A stretch of DNA of 64,000 nt from Amaurobius ferox (taxonomy: Eukaryota; Arthropoda; Arachnida; Araneae; Amaurobiidae). The notes beneath the pieces were generated by a model. It was not told the DNA's origin. It searched no databases and saw only the letters and a program-made list of their open reading frames with translations. Where the stretch lies: contig OX578134.1 of the NCBI GenBank assembly GCA_951213105.1, forward strand, positions 137,780,793 through 137,844,792, in the 5' to 3' direction. The position numbers and the translations under genes are program-made. Numbering within the stretch: position 1 is the first letter of the stretch; every line of letters starts with the position of its first letter. Shown piece by piece: positions 10,921-21,405 of this stretch.

Positions 10921-12031
10921 ACTTTCCCTGCAATACATGGTAATGTATAGGGAAAATATTGGAATCATGCCGAAAATCACAAATCGAGTTTTCGACGGAT
11001 CTACACATTTCGAGACCTCTAGAATACGAAAAAACTATTTTTAGCTTGACATCTGTGTGTGTGTCTGTTTGTCTGTGTGTCTGTCTGTGTGTCTGTCTGT
11101 GCAATGTATGTATCTACTCTAACTCAAAAACTAATGGACCGAATTTCATAAAATTTGGTAGGTAAGCCACTTGTATATGACCCTGGTGCTGATTAGTTTT
11201 GGGTACTATTCGGAATCAACCAACCCGCCTTTTTTGCGAAATGGCCCTCAAAACTTGCCTGTATCCACTGTAACTGAAAAACTAATTGATCAAATTTTAC
11301 AAAATTTGGTACATAAGTCACTTGTAGATCACCCTGGTGCTGATTAAATTTTGATACGATTCGGAAAAGAACAACCTGCCTTTTTTTACGAAATGGCCCG
11401 CAAAAATTGTATATTTCCACTCTAACTCAACTTATCGACTAAATTTCATAAAATTTGGTAGATAAGTCACTTGTGGTCAACCCCGGTGCTGAATAGATTT
11501 TGGTACGATGAGGAAAATAACAACCTGCCTTTTTTCAGGAAATGGCCCGCAAAAATTTCATGTATCTATACTAGTTAAAATACTAATTGACCCAATTTCA
11601 CAAAAATTAGTAGATAAGTTACTTGTGAGAAAATCTGGTGCTGATTAGATTTTGGTACAATTCGGAGAAGAACAACCTGCCTTTTCTTACGAAATCGCTC
11701 GCAAAAATCGCCAAAATCGAAAAAAAGACTATATATGCTCAAATATATCAAATGAATTTTTGTTTTATACGCAATTTTTGACGAGTAAAAGAATATAGCA
11801 CATTCCATTATACTTTAGGACTAACCGTTCTCGAGATATTTGAGATTTTTGGCATTTTTGTTGTGCAGCCTTTGGAAAAATGTCCAATTACCAAATAAAA
11901 GAGAAAATTGCATTAAAAATGCAAATTTAGTGTTATTTGGTGCAATTAAACTCAATCTAATGAATTATTAAAGAAATAAAGAATATCTGAATGTGAGTCT
12001 GCAGAGAAAGTCATGTGATGCCCACATCAGA
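10921..12031 (-). mobile_element. Family A element, copy A3 (expanded interior)
   Basis: Minus orientation, 3' hairpin at 10921-10956 and 5' end at 12031. The microsatellite is at 11056-11101. The interior has four modules (starts near 11108, 11261, 11410 and 11562) instead of the usual two. Each carries CTAAT(G/T)GACC(G/A)AATTTCA and ends in AAATGGCCCGCAAAA. It is the first of three elements lying head to tail. Short frames over the microsatellite are not genes. Confidence 0.8.
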
Positions 12032-12036
12032 TTTTT

Positions 12037-12808
12037 ACTTTCCCTGCAATACATGGTAATGTATAGGGAAAGTATTGGAATCATGCCGAAAATCGAAACT
12101 CGAGTTTTCGACGGATCTACACATTTCGAGACCTCTAGAATACGAAAAAACCATTTTTAGCGTGACGTCTGTGTGTATGTCTGTGTGTCTGTGTGTCTGT
12201 CTGTCTGTGTGTCTGTCTGTGTGTCTGTCTGTCTGTGCAGATTTTGTATCCACTCTAAGTAAAAAACTAATGGACCGAATTTCACAAAATTTTGTAGGTA
12301 AGTCACTTGTGGGCGGGGCTGGTGCTGATTGGTTTTGGGTACGATTCGGAATAAAAGAACCCGCCTTTTTTGTGAAATGGCCCGCAAAAGCTTGTATCCA
12401 CTGTAGCTGAAAAACTAATGGGTCACTATATGAGTCACGTATAGGTCACCCTGGTGCTGATTAGATTTTGGTACGATTCAGAAAAAGATAACCTGCCTTT
12501 TTTTGCAAAATGGCCCGCAAAAATTGCCAAAATCTAAAATAAAAAACTGGGTTTGCTCAAATATATCCATTAAGTGCTGATTTAATACGTAATTTTAACG
12601 ACGAAAAGAATAAGACCAACCCCATTACACTAGGACTAGCCGTTCTCGAGATATTTTAGTTTTTCGTACTTTCCCTACGCCACCTTTGAAAATAAGTCCG
12701 GTTATCGAATGAGAACGAAAATTGAATTAAAAGTGAAATAAATTTAATTAAAATAAAGAGAACGTTAATATAAGTCTGCAGGGAAAGTCATGTGCTGCTC
12801 ACATTAGA
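12037..12808 (-). mobile_element. Family A element, copy A4
   Basis: Minus orientation, with two internal modules. The terminal hairpin (12037-12072) starts only five bases after the 5' end of A3. Carries the CTGT/GTGT microsatellite (12167-12238). Close to A1 and A2 in sequence. Confidence 0.8.
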
Positions 12809-12813
12809 TTTTT

Positions 12814-13619
12814 ACTTTCCCTGCAATACATGGTAATGTATAGGGAAAGTATTGGAATCATGTCGAAAATCGCAACTCGATTTTTCGACGGAGCTACGCG
12901 TTTCGAGACCTCTAGAATACGAAAAAACTATTTTTAGCGTGACGTCTGTGTGTGTGTCTGTCTGTATGTGTGTCTGTGTGTCTGTCTGTGCAATCTATGT
13001 ATCCACGCTAGCTCAAAAACTAATGGACCGAATTTCATAAAATTTGGTAGGTAAGACTCTTGAGCGTGACCCTGGTACTGATTAGTTTTTGGTACAATTT
13101 GGAAAAAAAGAACCCGCCTTTTTTTCCGAAATGGCCTGCAAAAATCTCATGCATCCACTCTAGTTGAAATACTAATTGACCAAATTTCACAAAATTTGGT
13201 GGATAAATCACTTGTAGGATACTCTGATGCTGATTAGATTTTGATATGATTCGGAAAAGAACAACCTACCCCTTTTTACGAAATGACCCGCAAAAATCGT
13301 CAATATATAAAGAAAGACTACGTATGTTCAAATGTATCAATTAAATGCTTGTTTTATACGTAATTTTTCACGAGAAAAAGAATAAGAACAACTCTATTGC
13401 TCTAGGACTAATCGTTCTCGAGATATTTGAGATTTGTGGCATTTTTGTTATGTCGCCTTTGGAAAAATGTCTAATTACCAAATAAAAGACGAAATTGAAT
13501 TAAAAATGAAAATTTTGTGTTATTTTGTACAAGTAAACTCAATTTAATGAGTTCTTAAAGAAATATAGAAAGACTGAATTCACGTCTGCAGGGAAAAGTC
13601 ATGTGCTGCCCACATAAGA
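12814..13619 (-). mobile_element. Family A element, copy A5
   Basis: Minus orientation, with the hairpin at 12814-12849 starting five bases after the 5' end of A4. Two internal modules; microsatellite at 12946-12990. The 5' end reads ATCTTATGTGGGCAGCACAT on the minus strand. This is the last unit of the array. Confidence 0.8.
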
Positions 13620-13852
13620 TTTTTATTTTTAGGTTGGTATTTTTATTGTAATATTGATTATTGTCATTTTGGTGAGTGTCGTGTTGGTATATTCATGTAG
13701 AATATCGGCTACCGGGAGCGTTTGGTCATGGCAGTAAAAGCTTTAACTGGAGATTTGGGGATCGCTATTCCCCCGGCCGTATCTTTATATCTTTATGGTT
13801 ACACTTTTAACAACTTTACGAGTAATTAATTAGTTACTTGTCTTTTTGGGAG

Positions 13853-13855
<3 letters not shown>
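13620..13855. other. Unassigned segment with a GC-rich hairpin
   Basis: Contains a small GC-rich patch (13690-13790) in which GGGGATCGCTATTCCCC forms a hairpin (13756-13772), followed by CGGCCG. Its right end shares a 29-bp word with 10729-10757. I do not recognise the family; it could be the end of a retroelement or a SINE fragment. Confidence 0.35.

Positions 13856-13931
<76 letters not shown>
13856..13931. repeat. (TA)n microsatellite
   Basis: About 75 bases of nearly pure TA repeat to the left of PLE-2. Confidence 0.95.
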
Positions 13932-13940
<9 letters not shown>

Positions 13941-14102
13941 AAATTAACAAAAATTTCATAGATACTATAGCTTACTAAAATATGAAGGATACTATGCAAA
14001 TATGATTAAATAAAGAATTTAAAGTTATTAAGTAAATGAATTGAAAATGCAAAATACATTTAATTTATTGCGCAAATGCAGCTCATAAATAAAATGATTT
14101 CA

Positions 14103-14537
14103 ATAATAATAGTAGTTTGAAAATCCAATGAACGAAAAGTAAGAAGATGCAACACGATAAACCTAACTTTCTAAAACACCCACAGAATAATATATAATAC
14201 AGCAAATCATCAATCAAGTGGGAAAAAATACAAAACACAAGCTATCAAGTTACAGAAAATCAACAAAATTCAAAGGTATGGAAACGAAAAAAGAAAAACT
14301 TATATAAAACAAGCTATATTGCTATACACGTGGAAAAAGGGCTAAGCCTAAACAAATGAAAGTGTTTACTTCGTAAAATTCGTTCTCAAGTCCAAGTATT
14401 TTACGAAGCAGACACAAAACATGTATGTTTCTGAAGAGATAGATTATATCTATAAACTATTTCTACTTGGACGAGACATACATAAAGAAGGAATAAAAAA
14501 GTAAAAATGAATACCTGGAAAATGCACAGCGTATGTA
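14103..14537 (+). repeat. PLE-2 left inverted repeat
   Basis: Near-identical reverse complement of 16221-16664. The inner part contains a hairpin around ATAGATTATATCTAT (14451-14465), then GACATACATAAAGAAGGAAT, then the ATG at 14507 and about ten codons of the frame starting there. A CACGTG hexamer lies at 14328-14333. Differences from the right arm are small indels and substitutions. Confidence 0.85.
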
Positions 14538-14788
14538 CAAACGAGTTGAAACCGGGAACTCTGATAGAAGAGACCAGTGTTGTAATTCGTAAAGAAAAAA
14601 TAAAAAACAATCTACTGTTGCCTTTCATAAGAATTGAAAAACAGTTAAGCGAAATGTTAAGAAAAAGTAATAATATACAAAAAGAGCTACTAAAAGGAAG
14701 GGCTAATAATAGTAATGTTGAAGTGGAAGAGAATGTAAAAAAAGTATTGAAATACAAGAGAATGGAGATGTCTGGATACTATGAATAA
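14507..14788 (+). CDS. Hypothetical 93-aa lysine-rich protein of PLE-2
   Basis: Starts at an ATG that lies inside the left inverted repeat. The matching ATG exists in the right arm (minus strand, ~16256) with the same first residues MNTWKMHS, but there a TGA follows almost at once. The protein is basic and polar. The middle (about residues 28-70) is rich in Lys, Glu, Leu and Ile with spacing that could form a short coiled coil. I recognise no domain. It runs convergent to the reverse transcriptase and ends just before the GATACTATGA repeats. It may be the N-terminal part of the ancestral element protein kept on an inverted partial copy, or a chance frame; similarity of the arms at the start codon favours the former. 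Confidence 0.4.
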   Translation: MNTWKMHSVCTNELKPGTLIEETSVVIRKEKIKNNLLLPFIRIEKQLSEMLRKSNNIQKELLKGRANNSNVEVEENVKKVLKYKRMEMSGYYE

Positions 14789-14829
14789 CTATGATAAGAT
14801 ACTATGAATAGAATTATATGATACTATGA
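14775..14829. repeat. GATACTATGA direct repeats (22-23-bp spacing)
   Basis: Three exact copies at 14775, 14798 and 14820, in the short gap between the two convergent PLE-2 frames. Related words occur outside the element at 13961 (GATACTATAG) and 13988 (GATACTATGC). Confidence 0.7.
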
Positions 14830-14907
14830 AAAGAATGATAAAAATCCAGCTATTTTAAATTTTTAACAATACTATTTACTAAATAAGAGGGATATTTATA
14901 TAAATTG

Positions 14908-16224
14908 CTAGTAATTGAGATTATTGATATGCATAGCATGACATTTTTTATCAGATAATCTACAAATTCTAAAAAGCTGATTGAGTATAATGTTTCTAAA
15001 CAATTGAATCGAGTTACAGGAATTAAATGGTAAGATTTTATTAATATTAAAATTATAAAAGTCTTTTTTATCATATAAATTTGTAACAATTCTATTAAAA
15101 GGATCAATAAAAAGATTTAAATCCAAAAAATTAACATTATTACTAATAGTAGCTTCATTAGGAATTAATTCCAAATTGTCTGGATAGTAATCTATATCTA
15201 TGAGATAATTTTCTGTATGTACTAAGCAAATCAGATCATCAATATATCTGTAAAAAGTATAATCTATTGAGGTAAATGACTTTTCATAATGATAAAGGTA
15301 TAAATTAGCTAACATACTGCTACTGCAGCCACCCTGTGGAACTCCTGAGACTTGTAAGTATAATTTATTTCCTTGAAAAATATAATTATTGAAAATAACA
15401 AAGTGAAGAAGTTTAGAAAAATTTATAAATTTAATTTGATTTGAAAGATGTGTAATATAAGCATTATATAGAGCTAAAATTACATCATATAGATCAGACG
15501 TCTTAATGTTATTAAAAAGTTCTTTAAAATCAAAAGTTTGAAATCCTATTATTTTTCTAAGAGATGTTAATTTATTCTTTAATTCTTTACTATTATTTAG
15601 AATATGGTAATTATTGCTAGTCTGGTATAAACTATTATGTATTAGATTTAAAGAATTTAGTAATAATTTACTCGCAGTAGTAGAGTAAGTATTATGGCCA
15701 CTAGTTACTGTTTTAAATTTAATAGGATTTTTATGAAATTTTGGAATAAGCACTATATAAGGAAATTTAAGATATTTATATTTAATATTCAAATCATTAT
15801 ACATATTGATAATTTTCAATTTAATACTATTGATGGAATGTAAATCAGGTTTAAAAAGACTGTTATTTTTTAAATAATCTAACAGAAATTGAATATAAAA
15901 TTTTTTACAGATAATAGCATAATTATTAGAGGCTTTATCAACATAGGTGATAACAAAGGATCTTTGTAAATCATTAATGGAATGTTTAATATTATCAATA
16001 TTATATAAAGATCTAGACAATTTAATATCTCTAATAGCATTTTTAATAGATTCTAATATAGTAAATTTCCACATATTAAATGCCTGTATTGGCAGAGCGT
16101 ATTTACAAGCTAATTTATATATATATTTATCAAGATCTAGATTAATTGATTTTAAAACTTTAAAAGAATTATTACATGAAGGTATCCTATATTTAGTGCC
16201 AAATGACATAATGGTTCTTAACAC
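14908..16224 (-). CDS. Penelope-like reverse transcriptase (nearly intact)
   Basis: 438 codons with no internal stop. Motifs in order: DKASNN at residues 96-101, PKFHK at 161-165, motif A TFDFKELFNNI around 230-240 with catalytic Asp232, motif B SGVPQGGCSS at 293-302, motif C YRYIDDL at 325-331 with Asp329 and Asp330, and NFLDLNL at 365-371. This order and the PKxHK and DKxxNN signatures are those of Penelope-like RTs. All catalytic Asp residues are present. The frame entered at 16224 begins with GTG; the first ATG is residue 6 (16209). The C-terminus is cut by a frameshift in an A6 run (14944-14949): the next frame continues with residues resembling the end of the PLE-1 RT and stops near 14850. 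No GIY-YIG endonuclease lies at either end. The enzyme would copy element RNA in the nucleus; activity is untested. Confidence 0.85.
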   Translation of the reverse strand: MLRTIMSFGTKYRIPSCNNSFKVLKSINLDLDKYIYKLACKYALPIQAFNMWKFTILESIKNAIRDIKLSRSLYNIDNIKHSINDLQRSFVITYVDKASNNYAIICKKFYIQFLLDYLKNNSLFKPDLHSINSIKLKIINMYNDLNIKYKYLKFPYIVLIPKFHKNPIKFKTVTSGHNTYSTTASKLLLNSLNLIHNSLYQTSNNYHILNNSKELKNKLTSLRKIIGFQTFDFKELFNNIKTSDLYDVILALYNAYITHLSNQIKFINFSKLLHFVIFNNYIFQGNKLYLQVSGVPQGGCSSSMLANLYLYHYEKSFTSIDYTFYRYIDDLICLVHTENYLIDIDYYPDNLELIPNEATISNNVNFLDLNLFIDPFNRIVTNLYDKKDFYNFNINKILPFNSCNSIQLFRNIILNQLFRICRLSDKKCHAMHINNLNY

Positions 16225-16658
16225 ATTGTCATATGCTATGCATTTTCCAAGTATTCATTTTTTCTTTTTTATTCCTTCTTTATGTATGTCGTCCTAGTAG
16301 AAATAGTTTATAGATATAATCTATCTATTTCTTCAGAAACATACATGTTTTGTGTCTGCTTCGTAAAATACTTGGACTTGAGAACGAATTTTACAAAGTG
16401 AACACTTCCATTTGTTTAGGCTTAGCCCCTTTTCCACGTGTATAGCGATATAGCTTGTTTTATTAAGTTTTTCTTTTTTCGTTTCCATACCTTTGAATTT
16501 TGTTGATTTTCTGTAACTTGATAGCTTGTGTTTTGTATTTTTTTTCCATTTGATTTATGATTTGCTGTATTATATTTTATTCTGTGGGTGTTTTAGAAAG
16601 ATAGGTTTATCGTGTTGCATCTTCTTACTTTTCGTTCATTGGATTTTCAAACTACTAT

Positions 16659-16664
<6 letters not shown>
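16221..16664 (-). repeat. PLE-2 right inverted repeat
   Basis: Inverted partner of 14103-14537. On the minus strand it leads into the reverse transcriptase and probably holds its promoter and 5' leader. The hairpin region is slightly longer than in the left arm (AAATAG and CTATTT extend the stem around 16293-16325). Confidence 0.85.

Positions 16665-16717
<53 letters not shown>
16663..16717. repeat. (TA)n microsatellite
   Basis: TA repeat between the right end of PLE-2 and the second PLE-1 copy. Confidence 0.95.
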
Positions 16718-16721
<4 letters not shown>

Positions 16722-16736
16722 GCATGCATGCATATC

Positions 16737-16872
16737 CCCCCAATAATGCATATCCCCCCAATTTTGTTATTAAAATTATCAACTCAGTGTATCAAATTTC
16801 ACTCGATAACATCCTAGAAAACATTCCCATTTATAGTGACTAACATACAGGAGAGAGAGAGAGAGTGGGAAA

Positions 16873-16913
<41 letters not shown>

Positions 16914-17705
16914 TGTATGTTATATATAATTATTTATTAATTATATAAATAAATAAAAATGAAAAATAATAAACAAAGTCAAAAACATTAGAAAAATCAA
17001 AAAATCGGAAAATAAGATGCATTAACATTAATGTTTTGAATTTTATTTTCGCAAAAAAATGTAACTTTTGTCAGTATTGAAACTACGTTTTGTGCGCCCT
17101 TATAATGGTGTATAGTGGCATTCTCGATTATCCAGTTTTCCTATGAATTCTTGTTTAGTAGGAATTTTCATCTTTGATTCATATTCATATTCAGTTCTGC
17201 ATGTTTGGGAAGTTGTATTCTGAATTGCTTGTCCAGTCTTCAGCTTAGACTCACTGGACGGGTTTGGGAGTATTTCTGTGAACGTTCGTACTACCTCCCT
17301 GGTAGAATTTCGACTTGTTCATTCCGGTGCTTCTAGATTAAGTTGTTGAGGTTGATCGTGTATACACGTGGTCGAAGAGGAATGATTCATGCCGCATGGT
17401 AATACAATTTTCTTAATGTATCCTTTTTTCATTTTTTCATTTTTTGATGCCTGTAGTCTGAGTTTAAGCATTTATAGTAATGTACTATTGCTTAATCTGA
17501 AACAGGCATTTGTTTGGGTTAATTAGAGTTAAATACTCAGACCTGAAGAGGAATTTAATTCTGATTAATCATCGAGTTTGAGAAGGTTCTGTTCTTTTCT
17601 CTTATCGGCATTATGGCCGTGAATTTGCTTCTATGGTGATGTTAATATTACTTGAATTGTATTTTTATTTTTTTATTTTTACATAATTCTTATTATTACA
17701 TTTCA

Positions 17706-17706
<1 letters not shown>
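16737..17706 (+). mobile_element. PLE-1 copy 2: severely 5'-truncated
   Basis: Keeps only the last ~33 codons of the PLE-1 reverse transcriptase (to the stop at 16841-16843) and the 3' noncoding region, which is nearly identical to the one at 9655-10562. The start shows a short tandem duplication of AATGCATATCCCCCC. Again both sides are (TA)n. The close match to copy 1 implies recent insertion. Confidence 0.75.
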
Positions 17707-18678
<972 letters not shown>

Positions 18679-18785
18679 TTCCCCCCACTGGGTTCCGGTC
18701 TAAATTGGGTGGCACTTCCCGGCCGCCCAAACAGTTACCTTACACCTTTCTGGTACGCCGGACGGTCAGGGTCTCAACAACATGC
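18679..18785 (+). mobile_element. 5S-type SINE, 3' fragment
   Basis: Matches the 3' part of the SINE at 35427-35812 in plus orientation (ACTGGGTTCCGGTCTAAATT, GGTGGCACTTCCCGGCCG, GACGGTC) and ends in CAACAACA, the family tail. Confidence 0.8.
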
Positions 18786-19188
18786 TAAAATGGAATTTAT
18801 CAAATGGAAACTTTCCAAAATGACCGCTTGAGATAAATCTATAGAAAGACGTGCCGTACATTTTGAAATTGCAACAAAATGACAAAGACAATTACATTTA
18901 CTTTTGAAAATGACTTATCGGGCTACCTATTTGTTCTATTGTTCTCGCTTACGTACTGTTAAGAGGAGGAAACGAAAAAGAAACAAAAGTACCAGATGAT
19001 GAGAAAAAAATCTCGATGTCCTAAACGTTATTTTTACCGTTAATGCTGGTAAAACCAGTTTCCGTTTTCTTTTCTTGCTCTGCCTTGCAACAACGAATTT
19101 CTATCTGCGTACGGTAGCAAATCTGGTGAAGATGCTAGTTATTCGTTGACCTAGGATATACTATTCCTAGTAGGAGTAATGCCTACCA
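18786..19188. other. Intergenic, nothing recognised
   Basis: No coding frame, terminal repeat or second copy seen. Confidence 0.45.
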
Positions 19189-19470
19189 GGGGCGGTCTTA
19201 GGAAACGCGGGGGAGGGGGGGGGGGGTCCTATTAGAAGTATCATTTGCGGGTGTCCTGTATCTGTACTGAAAAAAATTAAGTGAATTGTTTTTCATGTTT
19301 AATACATAGTGCTCATAGTGTGTTTCTAATTTTGGAATAGCATGTATGAAAAATCGTGTCGTAGTAAAAATACTTTTGGTTGTATTGATTTCTCATCATG
19401 CTAGATCAGCGATTCTCAAAAGGGTATGCTGTGGCACACTTGTGCGCCACGAAACTGCGTAGCTGTGCTG
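19189..19470. mobile_element. Two hAT-like terminal sequences
   Basis: CAGGGGCGGTCTTAGG at 19189-19204 resembles the terminal inverted repeats of many hAT-type and related elements. CAGCGATTCTCAAAAGGG at 19407-19424, followed by GCTGTGGCACACTTGTGCGC, resembles the ends of Charlie-like hAT elements. Neither has an identifiable partner end, so these are fragments and the calls are tentative. A poly(G) tract lies at 19207-19226. Confidence 0.35.
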
Positions 19471-19828
19471 CTAGAAAAGCAACAAAAATATTGTTATTAA
19501 AATTGGAAAATAAGTGGAAGCGGTAATAATAGTTTTAACAACGTTATTTTTTAATACGCCATGCGTGTTGACTGGTTTACATACAGTTCGCTAGGGTTCA
19601 CCGGTTCAGGAGCGTTCGAGGCATTTCTTCAACTACGATTCGCCTAAATGACCTTAGTAGGGTCTAGGCCTACATTGGATCCTTATCGGTACTAGGATCT
19701 AATGAAATGTGGATCTAGCAAGCATGAGACAGAGGAAAGGGTAATAGACCTGGCGCAGCGCTGTCCCCTACTGCATAGGTGTGCTGTAATATCTCACGCA
19801 GTGAAACAATATAAAAAATATTTCTCTT
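19471..19828. other. Intergenic, nothing firm
   Basis: May include the interior or far end of the hAT-like fragment to its left. No coding content. Confidence 0.35.
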
Positions 19829-21141
19829 TTTTAACACTTTACAATAAAGTTGAAAAGTGTTTATGACTTTGTTCATTCTGTCTGTCTGTCTGTCTGTCTG
19901 TCTGTCCGTTAGCACGATAACTGCCGTAAAAATGACTTAATCAAAATGAAATTTTAGTATGTTGTTCAGACGGTCTGTAGAACCTATGGGAATATAAATG
20001 AATAATATTACCCAATTAGTTTTGGATTGAACCCGGGTCGATGAAATGAAATACATTGAGCCCTATGGGACCTAATTTTTCAAACATTTTTTAAGCGGAT
20101 TTAAAATTCACAAATTGCTTCGAAAATTTTAGGTAATATTCAAATTGTTCCATAAAATATATAAAAAAAACTTCAGCGAAATATATTCAGTAGTTTTTTA
20201 AATAAAAATTAAAATAATAATTACACCTCTTATATGAAACGATCACGTGACCATGATATGAAACGATCATATGACCCACTTCAAAATGATATATGGCATC
20301 CATCTTGTTTCAAAATCGTGATTTTTTAAAGTGCTTTTTAATTCACATTGAGTGTTGCATCCGTCCTAAAACTACTTTATTTTTGCTTAAATTCTGTGCA
20401 TCTACATACTGAAACAACGCAATGACAATATATTTGAGTTTAAATGCTCATCTAAATTTGATTATTTCTACAACTAAGCCTATTTTTCACCTATGTAAAA
20501 TGTAAACAGCAAAATATATAGAATGAGTTGTATTAGAATTCCTGTATTTTTTTAACACAAAATAATTTAGCCCATGGAGTCTGCATGGCTGATATGAATG
20601 AAATATTAATTGATTTCCTAAAGAGAAGGACGATTTTTTTCGATGAAGTTTCAAGCATAGAGTTTAATTTTTTGTAGCTCCGTGGTCTTAAACAAAATGT
20701 TTAAATAAAATAAATTATTATAGTATTGTGATGAATGAAATGAATGTGAGAAAGTCATGAATGAAATCCTGTTTTTATAGAGAGATCCAGGCGTGTTATT
20801 TTTTCTATGACGTCATTTGAATTAATTTTAGTTGTTTTCGATGAAGTTTTCAAATATAATAAATTATCGTAGTATTATGATAATTCTAAAACTATTACCG
20901 AGGAATGTATAACATTTTAGAGATGTTTAAACCAGGAAATTTATATTTCAATGCCGTCATTTGAATGAAGTTCATTTTTTTCGATGAAGGTTTAAGTTTT
21001 CAAATATAATAAATTAATGCAGTATTGTGATAAGTTTCAAAATATTACCGAGGAATGTATTGCATTTTAGACTTGTTTAAATAAAATTGCATTGAAGTTG
21101 GAAAGTGTTTCATAATCAATGCTTTAAGCATGATTGATCTT
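19829..21141 (-). mobile_element. Family C element, copy C1 (Helitron-like layout)
   Basis: Minus orientation. The 5' end (~21141) reads GATCAATCATGCTTAAAGCA on the minus strand, a palindromic start, followed by the subterminal AACACTTTCCAACTT. At the 3' side are a (CTGT)n microsatellite (19878-19906) and a terminal hairpin AACACTTT...AAAGTGTT (19832-19862). The interior shares long blocks with C2 and C3 (for example the ATGTAGATGCACAGAA- and TTAGTTTTGGATTGAAC-type words). The layout is the same as in families A and B although the sequences differ. No coding content. Confidence 0.7.
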
Positions 21142-21155
21142 TCTTGTTTTTTTCA

Positions 21156-21405
21156 TTCTATTAACAGTATTGACAGACTGTTCAATCGTTGCTGTAGTGT
21201 GGTTTATCTCTTGCTTCTCTGTATTCTATTGACAATATTGCCCGACTGTTCAATTGTTTTTGTAGTGTGGTTGATCTCTTGATTCTCTGCATTCTGTTGA
21301 CAATATTGCCAGACTGTACAATAGTTCCTGCAGTGTGGTTGATCTCTCGCTTCTTTGCATTCTGTTGGAAATATTGCCAGACTGTTCAATCGTTCCTGTT
21401 GTAAA
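21156..21405. repeat. 68-bp minisatellite, ~3.7 units
   Basis: Units start at 21156, 21224, 21292 and 21360. Consensus words are TTCTGTTGACAATATTGCC, AGACTGTTCAATCGTTCC and TAGTGTGGTTGATCTCTTGC. It begins just beyond the 5' end of C1. Confidence 0.9.

Larger units (their letters stand above)
14103..16664 (-). mobile_element. PLE-2: Penelope-like element bracketed by ~440-bp inverted repeats
   Basis: About 2.56 kb. The outer ends are inverted copies of each other over ~435-444 bp (14103-14537 and 16221-16664). The repeats start ATAATAATAGTAGTTTGAAA and include GGGCTAAGCCTAAACAAATG and ACGAAGCAGACACAAAACAT. Inside are a minus-strand reverse transcriptase (14908-16224) and a convergent plus-strand 93-codon frame (14507-14788). 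No endonuclease, integrase or transposase is present. Known Penelope-like elements can carry terminal repeats in direct or inverted orientation (pseudo-LTRs), commonly by joining a truncated second copy. This copy fits that model, or a distinct arrangement with promoters reading inward from both arms. The right end abuts (TA)n and then a PLE-1 fragment. Confidence 0.8.

Noticed and set aside
14440..14480. Hammerhead ribozyme in the PLE-2 inverted repeat
   Set aside because: CTGAAGA and a long AT hairpin are present, but the GAAA that must follow stem II is absent in both arms.
19715..19915. Frame with DRQTDRQTD repeats
   Set aside because: It translates the (CTGT)n tract of element C1.
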